Below, piece by piece: positions 44,679-56,754 of a stretch of 64,000 nt of DNA (the first letter of the stretch is position 1; every line of letters starts with the position of its first letter). The notes under the pieces were generated by a model. It was given only the letters and a program-made list of their open reading frames with translations, had not been told where the DNA came from and did no database searches. Position numbers and translations under genes: made by a program. Source of the stretch: Simmondsia chinensis (taxonomy: Eukaryota > Streptophyta > Magnoliopsida > Caryophyllales > Simmondsiaceae); contig JAGTTD010000003.1 of the NCBI GenBank assembly GCA_018398585.1, positions 11,416,637 through 11,480,636 of the forward strand. The letters are read 5' to 3'.

Positions 44679-46912
44679 TGTTGGCAAAAATTAATTCTGA
44701 TGCGAATTGTTGAGTTCATAGTTCTCAACTATGGTCACAACAAAATGCACCTATTAGAGCACTCAGAGTGGGAGACTCTTCTCTCTACCTAGGCCCTTGG
44801 TCGGAGAGTCACGGTTCGTGACACCTCACGCGCGAGAACTCCCGGGAATAGGCTTATTTCTATAAATCCCTTTGCTCTAATACTGGTTGTTGGGACGAAT
44901 TTCAAAAATTCTCTCTAATTGTATAGTGTTTACGCAGCGGAAGAGATTTAGAATTCATAATTCTAAACCTAGGGTTGATTTAAAAAACATAATTTTAAAT
45001 CTACATATTTAAATTCATAATTTAAATCTACAGATCTAAATTCTTAATTTAGATCTACAGGCCTTTTACTCCAATACATTCATAATAATACATTAACTTA
45101 AACATGCATAATAATAAATACTGTAAATAAAGAGAAAAGCGAAAACTAAAGGTGAAGGAAAGAAAACGCGCCCAGAATTGCTCCAATATAAGAATACCAA
45201 AAAGAAAATAATCTTCTTCAGAAGAATACCAAAATCGAGACCCCGCGATCTTCTACGCAATGGCCTCGAGCTACCCGGAGGATGGGCTCCGAAAAAATAT
45301 TAAACTAGGAAATAAAAAAATTTTAACGAAAAACAATTAGGTCTCCCAAACAATTCCAGAAATCTAAAATAATTTGTTTCAATTGAATGTCAAACCTTTG
45401 AGTAGGTGCCTCTACTTATAGTAGTGTACCGGAGAGAAAAATAACATAAGAACGATGTGGGATTCATAAATTATCAAATCCAGTTAGCAACCAAAACATA
45501 TCGTTTAATTAAAAAACGGAGTCGAAACGCGGCATTTTCGTGCACAGTGCAAGTGTCCTTCAGCCGCATCATTGCGTGCCTGTGGCAGCACGCAATTGGT
45601 CCACGAGGGTAAACAAAAATGGCTTGGGGAAGTCCCAGTGCCGCGCGCAAGTTCGTCTGATATTTATCTTGCAGATTTTTTCCTTTTTTTATATTCTTGC
45701 TTTATTTTTCACATGTAAAAATTTATCTTATGAATTTTAATTTCAAAAAATTATTTTATTTTATAATTTTTAATTTTTGCTCATCTCATGAATAAGATTT
45801 GGCAAAATTAATTACCTATCTCATAGAAAAATAATTCATCTCATGAACTCTTTAATATTTTTCTGATGGCAATAAATACAGAGGCTTGCATAGGGACCTC
45901 AAGAACAATTTAAATCTAACTCCAAATAGGTTAAATTAATCATCTCATGAAATAATTTAATTACCATTTAGTGAGACTTAATTCCACTAAATAAATCTCA
46001 CTGCACTCCAAACTTAAATCATTTATTCGATATCTCCCTAATAGACTGTATTGATGACAACAACCCCTCTACTAAATGTCCATGACAAATGAAAAATATA
46101 ACTGCTACTATTATCCTTCTCAGAGCTTCTCAATTAGTTACCAACTTGCCCTTCACTAAATAATTCATTTATACTTGAACATATTCATAGTATAAATTCC
46201 AAATGTCAAACACTTGGAACACTTTGGCCAAAGATTCTGAGCTATTCTAATATTTGCGAATCCACTAAGGGGACATCTGTATCTCATAATAGATTGTAGA
46301 TTCCCTATTGAATACCTGATCCTTATAACACTTCACGCCGCTACTTTGTGTACATGGGAATTCAGTCATGCGTTTAGACCTTACTTATAGCACACCAAAG
46401 TAACTAACGCTCCATACACTAGTCCAAAATACTCTCAGGATTTAGAGTCGTTATTCAAACAGTAACAACATGAATTACTCATATCTGATAGTAGTTCAAA
46501 AACAAGCAACTCATATGGTCCAACTCTGTGTACCAATCTTATTAAACACACCAACATAACACTTTTGGATCAATATCCACATGACCAAGACAAGTCATCT
46601 AAAGTGTCACGTTATAGTCTTAGCATACAAATAGTCCAAACTTGTCTTTGACTATGAGTCTTTCAAATAACAATCCATACTATTTGTTCCAAGTCTATCT
46701 GTGAGTTAATCTCATAAATCACTTAGAGCAAACATGTAAATCGTAGTAGGAGGACTGCACCCATCTAGTGGATTTTTCCAAAAAGAAAATCACATGCGGT
46801 ATAAATGTTTGCTTACGCAAATTTAACAAGGAAATGACTAGAACATCAATTTTATTCTTTAATAATATAATATTAACATAATAAATCTGAATTTTAGGAT
46901 ACTATTCCTAAC
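44679..46912 (-). repeat. LTR A (3' LTR) of the composite copia
   Basis: About 2.2 kb, TGTTGGCAAAAATT... to ...TATTCCTAACA; the minus-strand ends are TGTTAGGAATAG...CCAACA. Likely TATA box CTATAAGTAGAGG on the minus strand near 45414-45426. Confidence 0.85.
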
Positions 46913-46989
46913 AATCTCCTACTTGTCCTAAATCCAATTTATTATAAACCTCATACTCATCTTTTCTATGTATGAACCCAAAGGTGTAG

Positions 46990-47830
46990 TGAGTCAAAGT
47001 CTTAGTGAGTCAATTACTCTAAGTGAACCGACATGCCGTCTATGCAATTTCTGAAGCTACAACGTATTTAGCCGCTATGGTGAAGTCATCAATACAATAC
47101 CTCTTGACATTCCTCCCACTAATGGCTCCTACCCCAGGGGAAAAGACATGCCCAGACATCGAACATATCGCATATTTATCTGACTGGAAGTCTGAATCTG
47201 TACAGCCAACTTGAACTAGCTCACCAAATCCTTATAGCTGATAACACCCAGTACATCATTCCTAATGAGTTGTATATCGTCGACGTACAATTCTAAGAAA
47301 TTCACTACTTTCTCTTGATGATGTTTGCACATTGATGGTTCGTCAACCAATTGCTCAAAACTATAAGACTTAATCGCTTCATTGAATCTAATATTCGATG
47401 AGCATGATGCTTGCTTCAGTTCATACATGGACTTCTTCAATTTGCATAACATATTCTTCTGATTTTTGCCAATCAAAGTATCCGGTTGCACCATATAGAT
47501 GTCTTCTTCAAGATGACCATTCAAAAGGGCCATTTTGGCTTCCATTTACTAGATCTCATAATGAGATGAATTGGATAGGATTATTCTTATGGACTTTAGT
47601 ATGGCTACTGGTGAGAAGGTCTTATCATAATGAACTCCTTCCTTTTAGGTAAAACCCTTAACAACCAGTCTTGCCTTGAAGGACTCGACCTTCCTGTCCA
47701 CTCTTCTTTTCCTCTTGTAGACCTATTTATAACAAATGGGCTTAATGCCCCCAGGCACCTCTACAAGATCCCAGACCTGATTAGAATATATAGGTCCTAT
47801 CTCAGTTTTTCATGGCTAAGACCTATTGAT
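46990..47830 (-). pseudogene. Composite copia reverse transcriptase (RVT_2)
   Basis: The minus strand at 47216-47545 reads MEAKMALLNGHLEEDIYMVQ, PDTLIGKNQKNMLCKLKKSM, YELKQASCSSNIRFNEAIKS and NFLELYVDDIQLIRND. The catalytic YVDD box is intact. Neighbouring frames add the block before it (47546-47830: LVTKGFT-like decay) and beginnings of the RNase H side (47000-47200). Frameshifts and stops break the gene. It lies between the decayed integrase (48100-49030) and the purine tract. Confidence 0.85.
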
Positions 47831-48099
47831 TAGCATCTTGTCATTAATTGCCTCATTATAGCTGATAGAATCAGATTTAATGTCATGGTCAACAATTAAG
47901 GCTCCTGCCATGAACCTGACAGGTTCCCTGATAATCCTCCCACTACACCTAGGTTCTCGTGCACTTAAAACATTCTCAACCCTAATAGTAAGTGCATCTA
48001 ATGCATTGATTGTATCCCGAGTTGTGTCTAGCTGTTCAGAATTAGTGTCCTTTTATTTTAAAAAACCCTCTAACACTACGCCGCTTATGTTTTTTTAAT

Positions 48100-49031
48100 T
48101 TACTACAAAATCCTCCTTTAAAAATTTTGCATACTTACAAAAACACATTTGATCAGAAAGACTGTGGAGAAGACTACCCTTGATCCTTTCAGATAACCCT
48201 AAAAAGACATTGGTAACGTAGCATGACTCATCATGGACCTTACCCTCTCTAACAATGTCCTATTCCTTCTTTCTGCAACGCTATTCTAGTACGGTGTACC
48301 CAGAGCAGAAAGCTGAGATCTTATCGCATTTGCAATTAGGAATTCTATAAAATCACCCGAAAGATATTCACCACCTCAATCTGATCGAAGTGACTTAACT
48401 TGTTTACCTAAATGCTTTTCAACTTCAGCTTTGTTCTATTTGAAATTTTTAAAAGAGTCCGACTAAAGTCTCATTAGGTAAACATATCTAGACCTTAAGT
48501 AATCATCAGTAAATGCGATGGACTACTCATACCCACCTCTTGCCTGAACATTCATTAGTCCACATACATATGTGTGAACCAACTCAAGCAAGTCACCAAC
48601 CCTGTTGCCTTTACTCTTAAAGACAGACTTGGTCATCATTCCTTCTATGCAGGATTCGCAGACTGGTAATTACTTCAACTCCAAAGCCTTTATTATTCCA
48701 TCTTTGACTGGTCTTTAGATCCTATTTGAATTAATGTGACTGGACGTTGGTGCCATGTGTAGGCATTATCCCTTTCAGGGTGTTTTCTTTTAGGAGATGG
48801 AACAAGTGAGCTTGTATTAGATTCGTTTAAACAAATATGAGAGTTTTGATTAATAAACGACATGAATAAACCATTTATACATGTATATTTTGCAAATTTA
48901 TTTCTTGTATTAAAAGGTTCATAATCAAAATCAACTGAATAGCAATTATTCATAAAATGAGATACAAAAATCAAATTTTTGTGTAGAGTAGCTACAAATA
49001 AACAATCTTTTAAAATCAAAAACTCTAGCAC
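48100..49031 (-). pseudogene. Composite copia pre-integrase/integrase remnants
   Basis: The segment at 48693-49031 (LILKDCLFVATLHKNLIFVS and MNNCYSVDFDYEPFNTRNKF) matches the DV.YVPDLRRNLISVS...Y.V.F region after copia protease. Text further left, down to about 48100, is consistent with integrase in pieces, such as a CESCIEGMMTKSVFK-like phrase near 48630, but no DDE set can be assembled. Heavily decayed. Confidence 0.6.
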
Positions 49032-49137
49032 TAAAGACTAAGGTAACATCTCCTACACTTAAGATCACTACTCTTGTACTGTCCCTGACCATCAGGTATA
49101 GCTCTCCATCATGTAGCCTTTTGGTGAGCTTGAGACC

Positions 49138-49473
49138 CTATAATATGCTACAGACATTGTCAATTGAACCTGAGTCCACACACCAGGAACCTGGTGGACT
49201 CTCAACTGTGCATGGCTCAACTAAGTGAGATATCAACATATCTTCACCATATGGCTTAGTAGTCTTTATAAGAAGAGGAGCTACGTACTTAGTGCAGTTT
49301 TTCATCCAGTGGCCAATCTTCCCATAAAAGAAACACTTTCCTTTTGCCGACTTCATTATGGACTTCGCTGCTATAATAGCAACCTTGTCATTTCCTTTCT
49401 TTCTAGTAGGTCCCTTGTGAGTAATAACTAAGTCTAACTTGTTTTTTCTTGTAATTGGGTCCAATGAGTTCAT
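49138..49473 (-). pseudogene. Composite copia gag C-terminus and protease start
   Basis: A zinc knuckle reads KCFFYGKIGHWMKNC. The family pattern Cys-x2-Cys-x4-His-x4-Cys has its second Cys replaced by Tyr. After a spacer, CTVESPPGSWCVDSGSIDNV gives the protease active site with Asp-Ser-Gly kept. The N-terminal gag body that should lie at 49474-50370 is not recognisable, so it is deleted or decayed beyond recognition. Confidence 0.8.
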
Positions 49474-50376
49474 TATGCATTAGTAATCAAGTGAGGTTCA
49501 TTAGTCATATCCATTTCAAAATACTGCAAATGCAAATATTCGTGTAACTCTCTAACAAGAGTCATGTATAATGCAGCAATATCTATTCTTTTAATTTAGC
49601 ATACACAATAAGTCAGATATCTACCAAACTGTACTATCATCCATACAATGATTACCCAAACACACCACTCCTTAGTTCTCGGCAGTAGGGTCACACGAAG
49701 CTAGTTCGGGTGAGAACTATTCTTAATTAACCTATTTTTTTGTAACTCTTACTGAACATGATTAAATCACCACTTTACCTTAGTCTCTAACATAACACAA
49801 CAGAGCTCCTCAGGGAGGCTAATGCATCACGCTAGTCAAGTGTAAACCATTACCTAAACCTCCATACAAATACACGTAATACTCCACTACAGCGTGGTCG
49901 CATCGCTTCTTTGCACTTTGGTTTATCCCAAAAAAAGTCTAACCCTATAAACTACAAACCAACATCCTCCGCAGGTAGGTCTATGGATCTACAATACTGC
50001 TAGACCGGTAATGGAGACCATGAGGTCACAACAATTGAAACCTCGCTTCCACTTGATTTTTAAAACTAGTGATTTTTAATTAACTTGCATTTTCAATTTA
50101 GATTATCTCATAACCCCCCTTTAGAATCTCATTCTAGAATTAACCAAAATTAAATAATTTATTTATTCAAAACATTATCGTTTTATAAGATCGATCATCT
50201 CATATTCTGGCTTAAGAATCTCATTCTAAATTTATTCAATAAAATTAATTAATTAATTTTACTTTTAAAAATGATACTATAGATTATCTCATTCTAGAAT
50301 CTATATTTTATTAAATTGCAAATCTATTTATTTCGATCTTAGTATACCTATTCATGTATATTATGAATGTCATTAG

Positions 50377-50396
50377 AGACTGGCTCTAATACCAAT
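50377..50396 (-). promoter_or_regulatory. Primer binding site of the composite copia
   Basis: ATTGGTATTAGAGCCAGTCT on the minus strand abuts LTR B: initiator-Met-type site with one change from TGGTATCAGAGCC. Confidence 0.8.
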
Positions 50397-52488
50397 AGTT
50401 GGGAAAAATTAACTCTGATGCAAATTGTTGCGTTCACCGTTTTCAACTATGGTCACAACAAAAGGCACCTATTAGAGCACATAGAGTAGGAGACTCCTCT
50501 CTCTATTTAAGCTCCCGGTCGAAAAGTCGAGCTTCGTGACACCTCACGTGCGAGAGCTCCAAGGAAGAGGGTTATCTCTATAAATCTCTTTGCTCTAAAA
50601 CTGGTTGTTGGGAATTTCAAAAATTCTTCCTAATTTTATAAAGTTTACGCAGCGGAAGGGGTTTAAAATTCATAATTCCAAACCTATGGTTGATTTAAAA
50701 TTCATAATTAATTTAAATCTACATATTTAAATTCTTAATTTAGATTAATTTAGATCTAGAGGCCATTTACTCTAATACGTTCATAACAATACATAAATTT
50801 AAATAGGCATAATAACAAATACTGTAAATAAAGAGAAAAGCGAAAACTAAAGATGAAGGAAAGAAAACGTGCCCAGAATTGCTCCAATATAAGAATACCA
50901 AAAAGAAAATAATCTTCTTCAGAAGAATACCAAAATCGAGACCCCGCGATCTTCTACGCAATGACCTCGAGCTACCCGGAGGATGGGCTCCGAAAAAATA
51001 TTAAACTAGGAAATAAAAAAATTTTAACGAAAAACAATTAGGTCTCCCAAACAATTCCAGAAACCCAAAATAATTTGTTTCAATTGAATGCCAAACCTTT
51101 GAGTAGGTACCTCCACTTATAGTAGTGTACCGGAGAGAAAAATAACATAAGAACGATGTGGGATTCATAAATTATCAAATCCAGTTAGCAACCAAAACAT
51201 ACCATTTAATTAAAAAATAGAGTCGAAACGTGGCATTTTCGTGCACAGTGCAAGTGTCCTTCTGCCGTATCATTGCGTGCCATGTGGCAGCACGCAATTG
51301 TTCCACGAGGGTAGACAAAAATGGCTTGGGGAAGTCCCAGTGTCGCGCGCTAGTTCTTCTGATATTTATCTTGTAGATTTTTTTCCTTTTTTTATATTTT
51401 TGCTTTATTTTTCACATGTAAAAATTTATCTTATGAATTTTAATTTCAAATCTAACTCAGGAATGTGTAGGGACCTCATGAACAATTTAAATCTAACTCC
51501 AAATAGGTTAAATTAATCATCTCATGAAATAATTTAATTACCATTTAGTGAGACTTAATTCCACTAAATAAATCTCACTGCACTCCAAACTTAAACCATT
51601 TATTCGATATCTCCCTAATAGACTGTATTGTTGACAACAACCCCTCTACTAAATGTCCATGACAAATGACAAATATAACTGCTACTATTATCCTTCTCAC
51701 AGCTTCTCAATTAGTTACCAACTTGCCCTTCACTAAATAATTCATTTATACTTGAACATATTCATAGTATAAATTCCAAATGTCAAACACTTGGAAAACT
51801 TTGGCCAATGATTCTGAGCTATTCTAATATTTGCGAATCCACTAAGGGGACATCTGTCTCATAATAGATTGTAGATTCCCTATTGAATACCTGATCCTTA
51901 TAACACTTCACGCCGCTACTTTGTGTACATGGGAATTCAGTCATGCGTTTAGACCTTACTTATAGCACACCAAAGTAACTAACGCTCCATACACTAGTGC
52001 AAAATACTCTCAGGATTTAGAGTCGTCATTCAAACAGTAACAACATGAATTGCTCATATCTGATAGTAGTTCAAAAACAAGCAACTCATATGGTCCAACT
52101 CTGTGTACCAATCTTATTAAACACACCAACATAACACTTTTGGATCAATATCCGCATGACCAAGACAAGTCATCTAAAGTGTCACGTTATAGGCTTAGCA
52201 TACAAATGGTCCAAACTTGTCTTCGACTATGAGTCTTTCAAATAACAATCTATACCATTTGTTCCAAGTCTATCTGTGAGTTAATCTCATAAATCACTTA
52301 GAGCAAACATGTAAATTGTAGTAGGAGGACTGCACCCATCTCGTGGATTTTTTCAAAAAGAAAAGCACATGCGGTATAAATGCTCGCTTACGCAAATTTA
52401 ACAAGGAAACGACTAGAACATCAATTTTATTCTTTAATAATATAATATTAACATAATAAATCTGGATTTTAGGACACTATTCCTAACA
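50397..52488 (-). repeat. LTR B (5' LTR) of the composite copia
   Basis: About 2.1 kb, aligned with LTR A throughout; shorter mainly because of a ~140-bp deletion corresponding to 45749-45885. Confidence 0.85.
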
Positions 52489-52905
52489 ATCTCCTACTTG
52501 TCCTAAATCCAATTTATTACAAACCTCATACTCATCTTTTCTATGTATGAACCCAAAGGTGTAGTGAGACCTCAGGGACAATTTAAATCTAGCTCCAAAT
52601 AGGTTAAATTAACCATCTAATGAAATAATTTAATTACCATTTACTGAGACTTAATTCCACTAAATAAATCTTACTACACTCCAGACTTAAACCATTTATT
52701 CGATATCTCCCTAATAGACTGTATTGATAACAACAACCCCTCTACTAAATGTCCATGACAAAGGACAAATATAACTACTACTATTATCCTTCTCACGGCT
52801 TCTTTATTAGTTACCGACTCGCCCTTTACTAAATAATTCATTTATACTTGAACATATTCATTTTATAAATTCCAAATGTCAAACACTTGGAACACTTTGG
52901 CCAAA
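52489..52905 (-). repeat. Interior stub plus partial LTR C of the composite copia
   Basis: 52489-52568 repeats 46913-46992 (ATCTCCTACTTGTCC...GGTGTAGTGAG). 52569-52905 repeats LTR positions about 45895-46232 (GACCTCARGRACAATTTAAA...CACTTTGGCCAAA). Confidence 0.85.
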
Positions 52906-53806
52906 AGTGTCGATAGTGAACCCTATGACCACCAGTCCTAAACTGCTGGGTCTGGATCCCCCATGCCTAGTCCATAACACTCATCATATGCAAGCTTGTT
53001 TTAAAAGTAGAATTCAGAAAACTAAACATCCTCTCTCCCTCCTCTATAAATGTAATTCAAGAACCTACTTATTATTCTCAAGCTGTAAAGAACCCTAAGT
53101 GGAGAGAAGCCATGGCAGATGAATTTGATGCCCGTCTCCAAAACAACACTTGGGACCTCATTCCCCATGACCCATCCATGAATCTTGTAGGAAGTACTTG
53201 GAAATATAAAGTAAAGTATAAAGCAGACGGTTCCGTGCACCATTTCAAGGCTTGCCTTGTGGCTCAAGGATTCCACCAACATGAAGGGATTGACTTAGGA
53301 AACTTTTAGCCCTATTGTGAAAGCTTCCACCATCCATTTGCTACTTTCACTCACCATAACTAATGTCTGTCCATTAGACAATTGGATGTCAAAAATGCTT
53401 TCGTACATGGTCATCTTAAAGAAGAGGTTTATGTGTGACAACCTAAGGGTTTTATTCACCCAAAATTTCCCTCTCATGTTTTTCGGCTACACAAAGCTCT
53501 ATACGGCCTCAAGCAGGCTCCAAGGGCTTGGTTCCAATGATTTAGTACTTTTCTATATTGTCTTTGATTAAATTGTTGTCAGGCAAACCCATCTCTTTTC
53601 TTGTACCATTATAATAATGATAGTATCTGCCTTCTTTTTAATGTTGATGATATGATCCTCACTAGAACCAACCCCTATTCCCTAGGCGCCTTAATTAACA
53701 AACTCTCCACTCAGTTTTCCATGAAAGACCTTGGACCCCTACACTATTTCCAAGGCATTCAAGCAAAATGAAGTAAACATGGACTTTTCCTTAATCAACA
53801 TAAATA
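52906..53806 (+). pseudogene. Retrofit/Ale-like copia reverse transcriptase
   Basis: Resuming after the composite insertion, decayed leader text gives way to NPKWREAMADEFDARLQNNT, WDLIPHDPSMNLVGSTWKYK, YKADGSVHHFKACLVAQGFH and HEGIDL (53090-53300). After frameshifts come [38 protein letters not shown] and LFNVDDMILTRTN (53640), where YVDD has become NVDD. The match continues to GLFLNQHKYF at 53790-53808, where an L1 poly-A tail interrupts it. The rest of RT and RNase H is not found beyond that L1. Confidence 0.88.
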
Positions 53807-53988
53807 CTTTTTTTTGGTATGTCAGTGAAATAAATGATGAAATAAAAAGAATATAGCTATAAGGGGTATATCAAGAACACGGTCAAAGCCTACAATGATG
53901 AAACAGAGTCAAACAAAGTCCAACAGAGTCCAAACAAAGACAACCATAACAGAAGCTGAAAAGGAAACAAAGAGAAAGCTACTATGAT

Positions 53989-54587
53989 ACCCTGTCTAAT
54001 TAAATCGAGGATATAAGTTTCGAAGATGAAACATTTATTTCAGGAGGTGAGAATGTAATACCTATTCAAATTAAATTAACAATGTAAGTTTCGAGAATGA
54101 AACTTTTATTTTTTTTTGTGGGGGGGGGGTGGTGGTGGTGGTTGTTTGGATATAATACCCTATCTAATTAAATTGAGGACGTAAGTTTTAAGGACGAAAC
54201 TTTTGTTTAAGGGGGTGAAGATGTAATACCCAATCTAATTAAATTCGACTAGATATTATAGTATGTGAAACATAGGGTAATTAAATTGGGTTCGGCATTA
54301 TAATATGTGAAACCAATTTAATTAGCTCGTGTTTCACATACTATAATACCTAGTCTAATTTAATTAGGTCGGATATTACATCTTCACTCCCTTAAATAAA
54401 AGTTTTATCCTCAAAACTTACGTTCTCAATTTAATTAGGTAGAGTATTACAGTCTCACCCCCTTAAATAAAAGTTTCATTCTCGAAACTCATATCCTTAA
54501 TTCAATTAGACAGGATATTACATTCTTACCCCCTTAAATTAAAGTTTCGTCCTTGAAACTTACATCCTCAATTTAATTAGACAGGGT
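53989..54587. repeat. 600-bp hairpin built from inverted arrays of ~85-bp units
   Basis: Left arm (53989-54290) holds forward units of the form ATACCCTGTCTAATTAAATT...GTAAGTTTCGAGGA...CGAAACTTTTATTTAAGGGG; right arm (54300-54587) holds their reverse complements, about three per arm. The inner stem pairs CTAGATATTATAGTATGTG (54249-54267) with the complement at 54335-54353. Each unit resembles the pol end, purine tract (TTTAAGGGGGTGA) and LTR start (TGTAATACC) of gypsy chromoviruses. A GGGGTGGTGGTGG tract interrupts the left arm at 54120-54144. Confidence 0.85.
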
Positions 54588-54679
54588 TTCCCAGCTAAAC
54601 CTCGAGGCCTCATTACCTAAGGAAGGAGGCATGACGATGAGCTCCCCTGAACGAAGACATAGCAAGCAAGCAACTCTTG

Positions 54680-55060
54680 ACCAAACTCGCAATCTCCTCT
54701 CACACTACCTTAACTGGTTTGGACTGTGAACGCTGAACCCCAGGGTTGCATTTATACCAGATAACATATACGGTCGATGAGAGGCCGAGTCGAGTGATAA
54801 TGCTACCAATCTCTCGGCCTCTGTGGTGCTGAGCAACCCAAGAAATGAGATCATCCCAAGGAAGGGTAAGCCAAGAAACAAATGTAGGCTGAATAATGCA
54901 GCTCCAAATAGAGACTCTCATCAATCGAACCACAGAGAGACAAACACTTTGAACCCCTTGTGCTCCAAATCTCAGAAGTCTGTCTCGAGTCCATAGTCGA
55001 TCTTTGGAAGCGAGCAATAGGAGAAAAGAATGCCTTGGAATGTGAAGCTAAAACCATAGC
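54680..55060 (-). pseudogene. L1 ORF2 zf-RVT (C-terminal) domain
   Basis: The minus strand reads LLASKDRLWTRDRLLRFGAQ, then in the partly overlapping frame SKCLSLCGSIDESLYLELHY, followed by WDDLISWVAQHHRGREIGSI and LSSTVYVIWYKCNP. This is the zinc-binding domain near the end of plant L1 ORF2 (usual C..C...E...HLF..C). The cysteine pair is partly kept; one frameshift separates the halves. Confidence 0.8.
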
Positions 55061-55370
55061 AAATGGTGAATGGAGTTCTCCTCTGTCCTACTTCGAATCA
55101 TCTCCCAAGCATAATGGTGGTGAATTTCCCTGAAGGGTCACCCAACCATCGGATGGAATATGCTACACAAGCAAGAGGGCTAAAATAAATCATATCCCAT
55201 ATGGGTTGGAGCTCCAGACATCCTTGCAGACATCACCACTGATCATCCTCAATGATAGCTAAGACCCGAGAATCCCACTGAAGACTAGAAGAGGTGAGTT
55301 TTCGAGCAGGGAGACATTCCGAGAGGCAACCGTAAAGCAGCCAATAATCATTCCATAAGGATGTATCAAG

Positions 55371-56754
55371 TGATAAGTCCAATTGAGTATATAATTATTC
55401 ATATCATTTAGGTTCATTTACTCTTTTTCACTCCTATTATTATTTCCTTGCAAAAACGCTCATTTTATGCTAATTCTAGGTAGGTTTTACAATTAACATC
55501 AACAAATGATTACAAGATGCATCAAACAAAAGAAAAATGAGCAAAGAAACACAATTTCACACGGCTAAGCAAGGATAAACCAAGAACATGTACAAGTTAC
55601 TACAATTTGCAAGAATGGGCGGCAATTTGAGCAAATCAAATGCAAGAGCTTCTTCATCACTTCATGACCAAGCTCCACTTGATGCAAAAGCTGAACTTTG
55701 GGTAGTGGAGGAAGTAAAAATGAAGAAAATAGCAAGTTCTTGCAAATTGTAAAAAATGGGCGGCAAAGCTAGCAAATGAGAATGAAGTTGACATAATTTT
55801 TTATGTTATGAATTTGCAACCTCATGTACTATAAATAGAGATGCTTGAGAGAGTCTTGGATCATCATTCAACCAGCAATAACCAAATACAAAGTATAAAA
55901 ACTTAGGAGAAACCATGACTAGGAGAAAGAGGTGAAGGAAGAAAAGTTTGGTTGGTAATTTCATATTTTCAAGTTCTTTTCTATCCTTTTCTTCTTTAAA
56001 TTAATGGATTTTGAATTAGTTTTGTTTATATTACATATATCCTGAACTAATTTTATCTTTCTAAGGCTACAATGTATTCTAAGTTTTAATATATGCTCTT
56101 TTCTAATTCGAGGTATTCAAAGTTTTTTTTATTGTATTGTTTGAACCATTGTCCTTCATGAGTTTTGAATACTTGATCACCATTTAAAGCCTGTAATGAT
56201 TCATAATGAGTCCAAGAAGAGATTTATAATGATTATTGAAGTGTTTAAATGCCACAAAATGAGCGAATGCTAGAGATAAATTAACGGGATTTGTTTGATC
56301 TTAAGTGAAAACCATGGATCTTCAAAACTCTTTTCTTATTCAAATTCATGCAAGAGATTGATGAGTTAATATATAAAAGGGCATACTAAATGTTGCTTGA
56401 GAGAGAATATTTAGTAAATTAGGATTTTCAACCATTAACATTTAATAATAACCAGAATATCGAGAATAAAAAAGTGTATTGATGCATCTAGGTGAAATCG
56501 GATGCCTTGGATCTTATTAAATCATTGAACTCATCTGAAAATCAGTACATCTTTCATAAAAATCAGTAACCACCTTCATTTATTTTCATTTTGTTTGTTT
56601 CATATCAAAAACTACAAATTTTATTCTTTCAAATAGTGCTGAAACTACTAATTTTGGTACTCATTCAGTAAATAATCCTCGTGGGACGATACTCTGCTCA
56701 ATTTTGTATTACTTGACACAACTTAGTGCACTTGCTAAGCAACACATTAAGCAT
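55371..56754 (+). repeat. Solo LTR, Ty3/gypsy Tat/Athila type
   Basis: Begins TGATAAGTCCAATTGAG and ends ...TTAGTGCACTTGCTAAGCAA then CACATTAAGCA. The closing phrase GTGGGACGATACTCTGCTC, then TTGTATTACTTGACACAAC, is the familiar 3' end of Tat/Athila LTRs that precedes their primer site. TATA box CTATAAATAGAGATGC at about 55829-55845. No internal region or partner LTR is attached. Candidate flanks TCAAG and TCATA agree at 3 of 5 bases. It interrupts the L1. Confidence 0.75.

Larger units (their letters stand above)
44679..52905 (-). mobile_element. Composite copia element: two long LTRs plus a partial third
   Basis: LTR A (44679-46912) and LTR B (50397-52488) are long direct repeats enclosing a minus-strand copia interior (46913-50396). 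The interior has a primer site next to LTR B and a purine tract GGACAAGTAGGAGA next to LTR A. To the right of LTR B the first ~80 bp of interior next to an LTR recurs (52489-52568) and joins directly to a third, partial LTR (52569-52905). This is the pattern left by unequal recombination between LTRs of tandem copies. The composite interrupts the plus-strand Retrofit-like copia, whose gag lies to the left and RT to the right. Confidence 0.85.

Noticed and set aside
45540..45740. Open frame repeated at 51241-51516 with similar translation
   Set aside because: Both copies lie inside the long LTRs A and B, so similarity reflects LTR duplication. The translation has no known motif and the lengths differ.
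54120..54144. GGGGGGGGTGGTGGTGG tract considered as a G-quadruplex promoter
   Set aside because: It interrupts one arm of the hairpin and has no gene or promoter nearby; treated as simple sequence.
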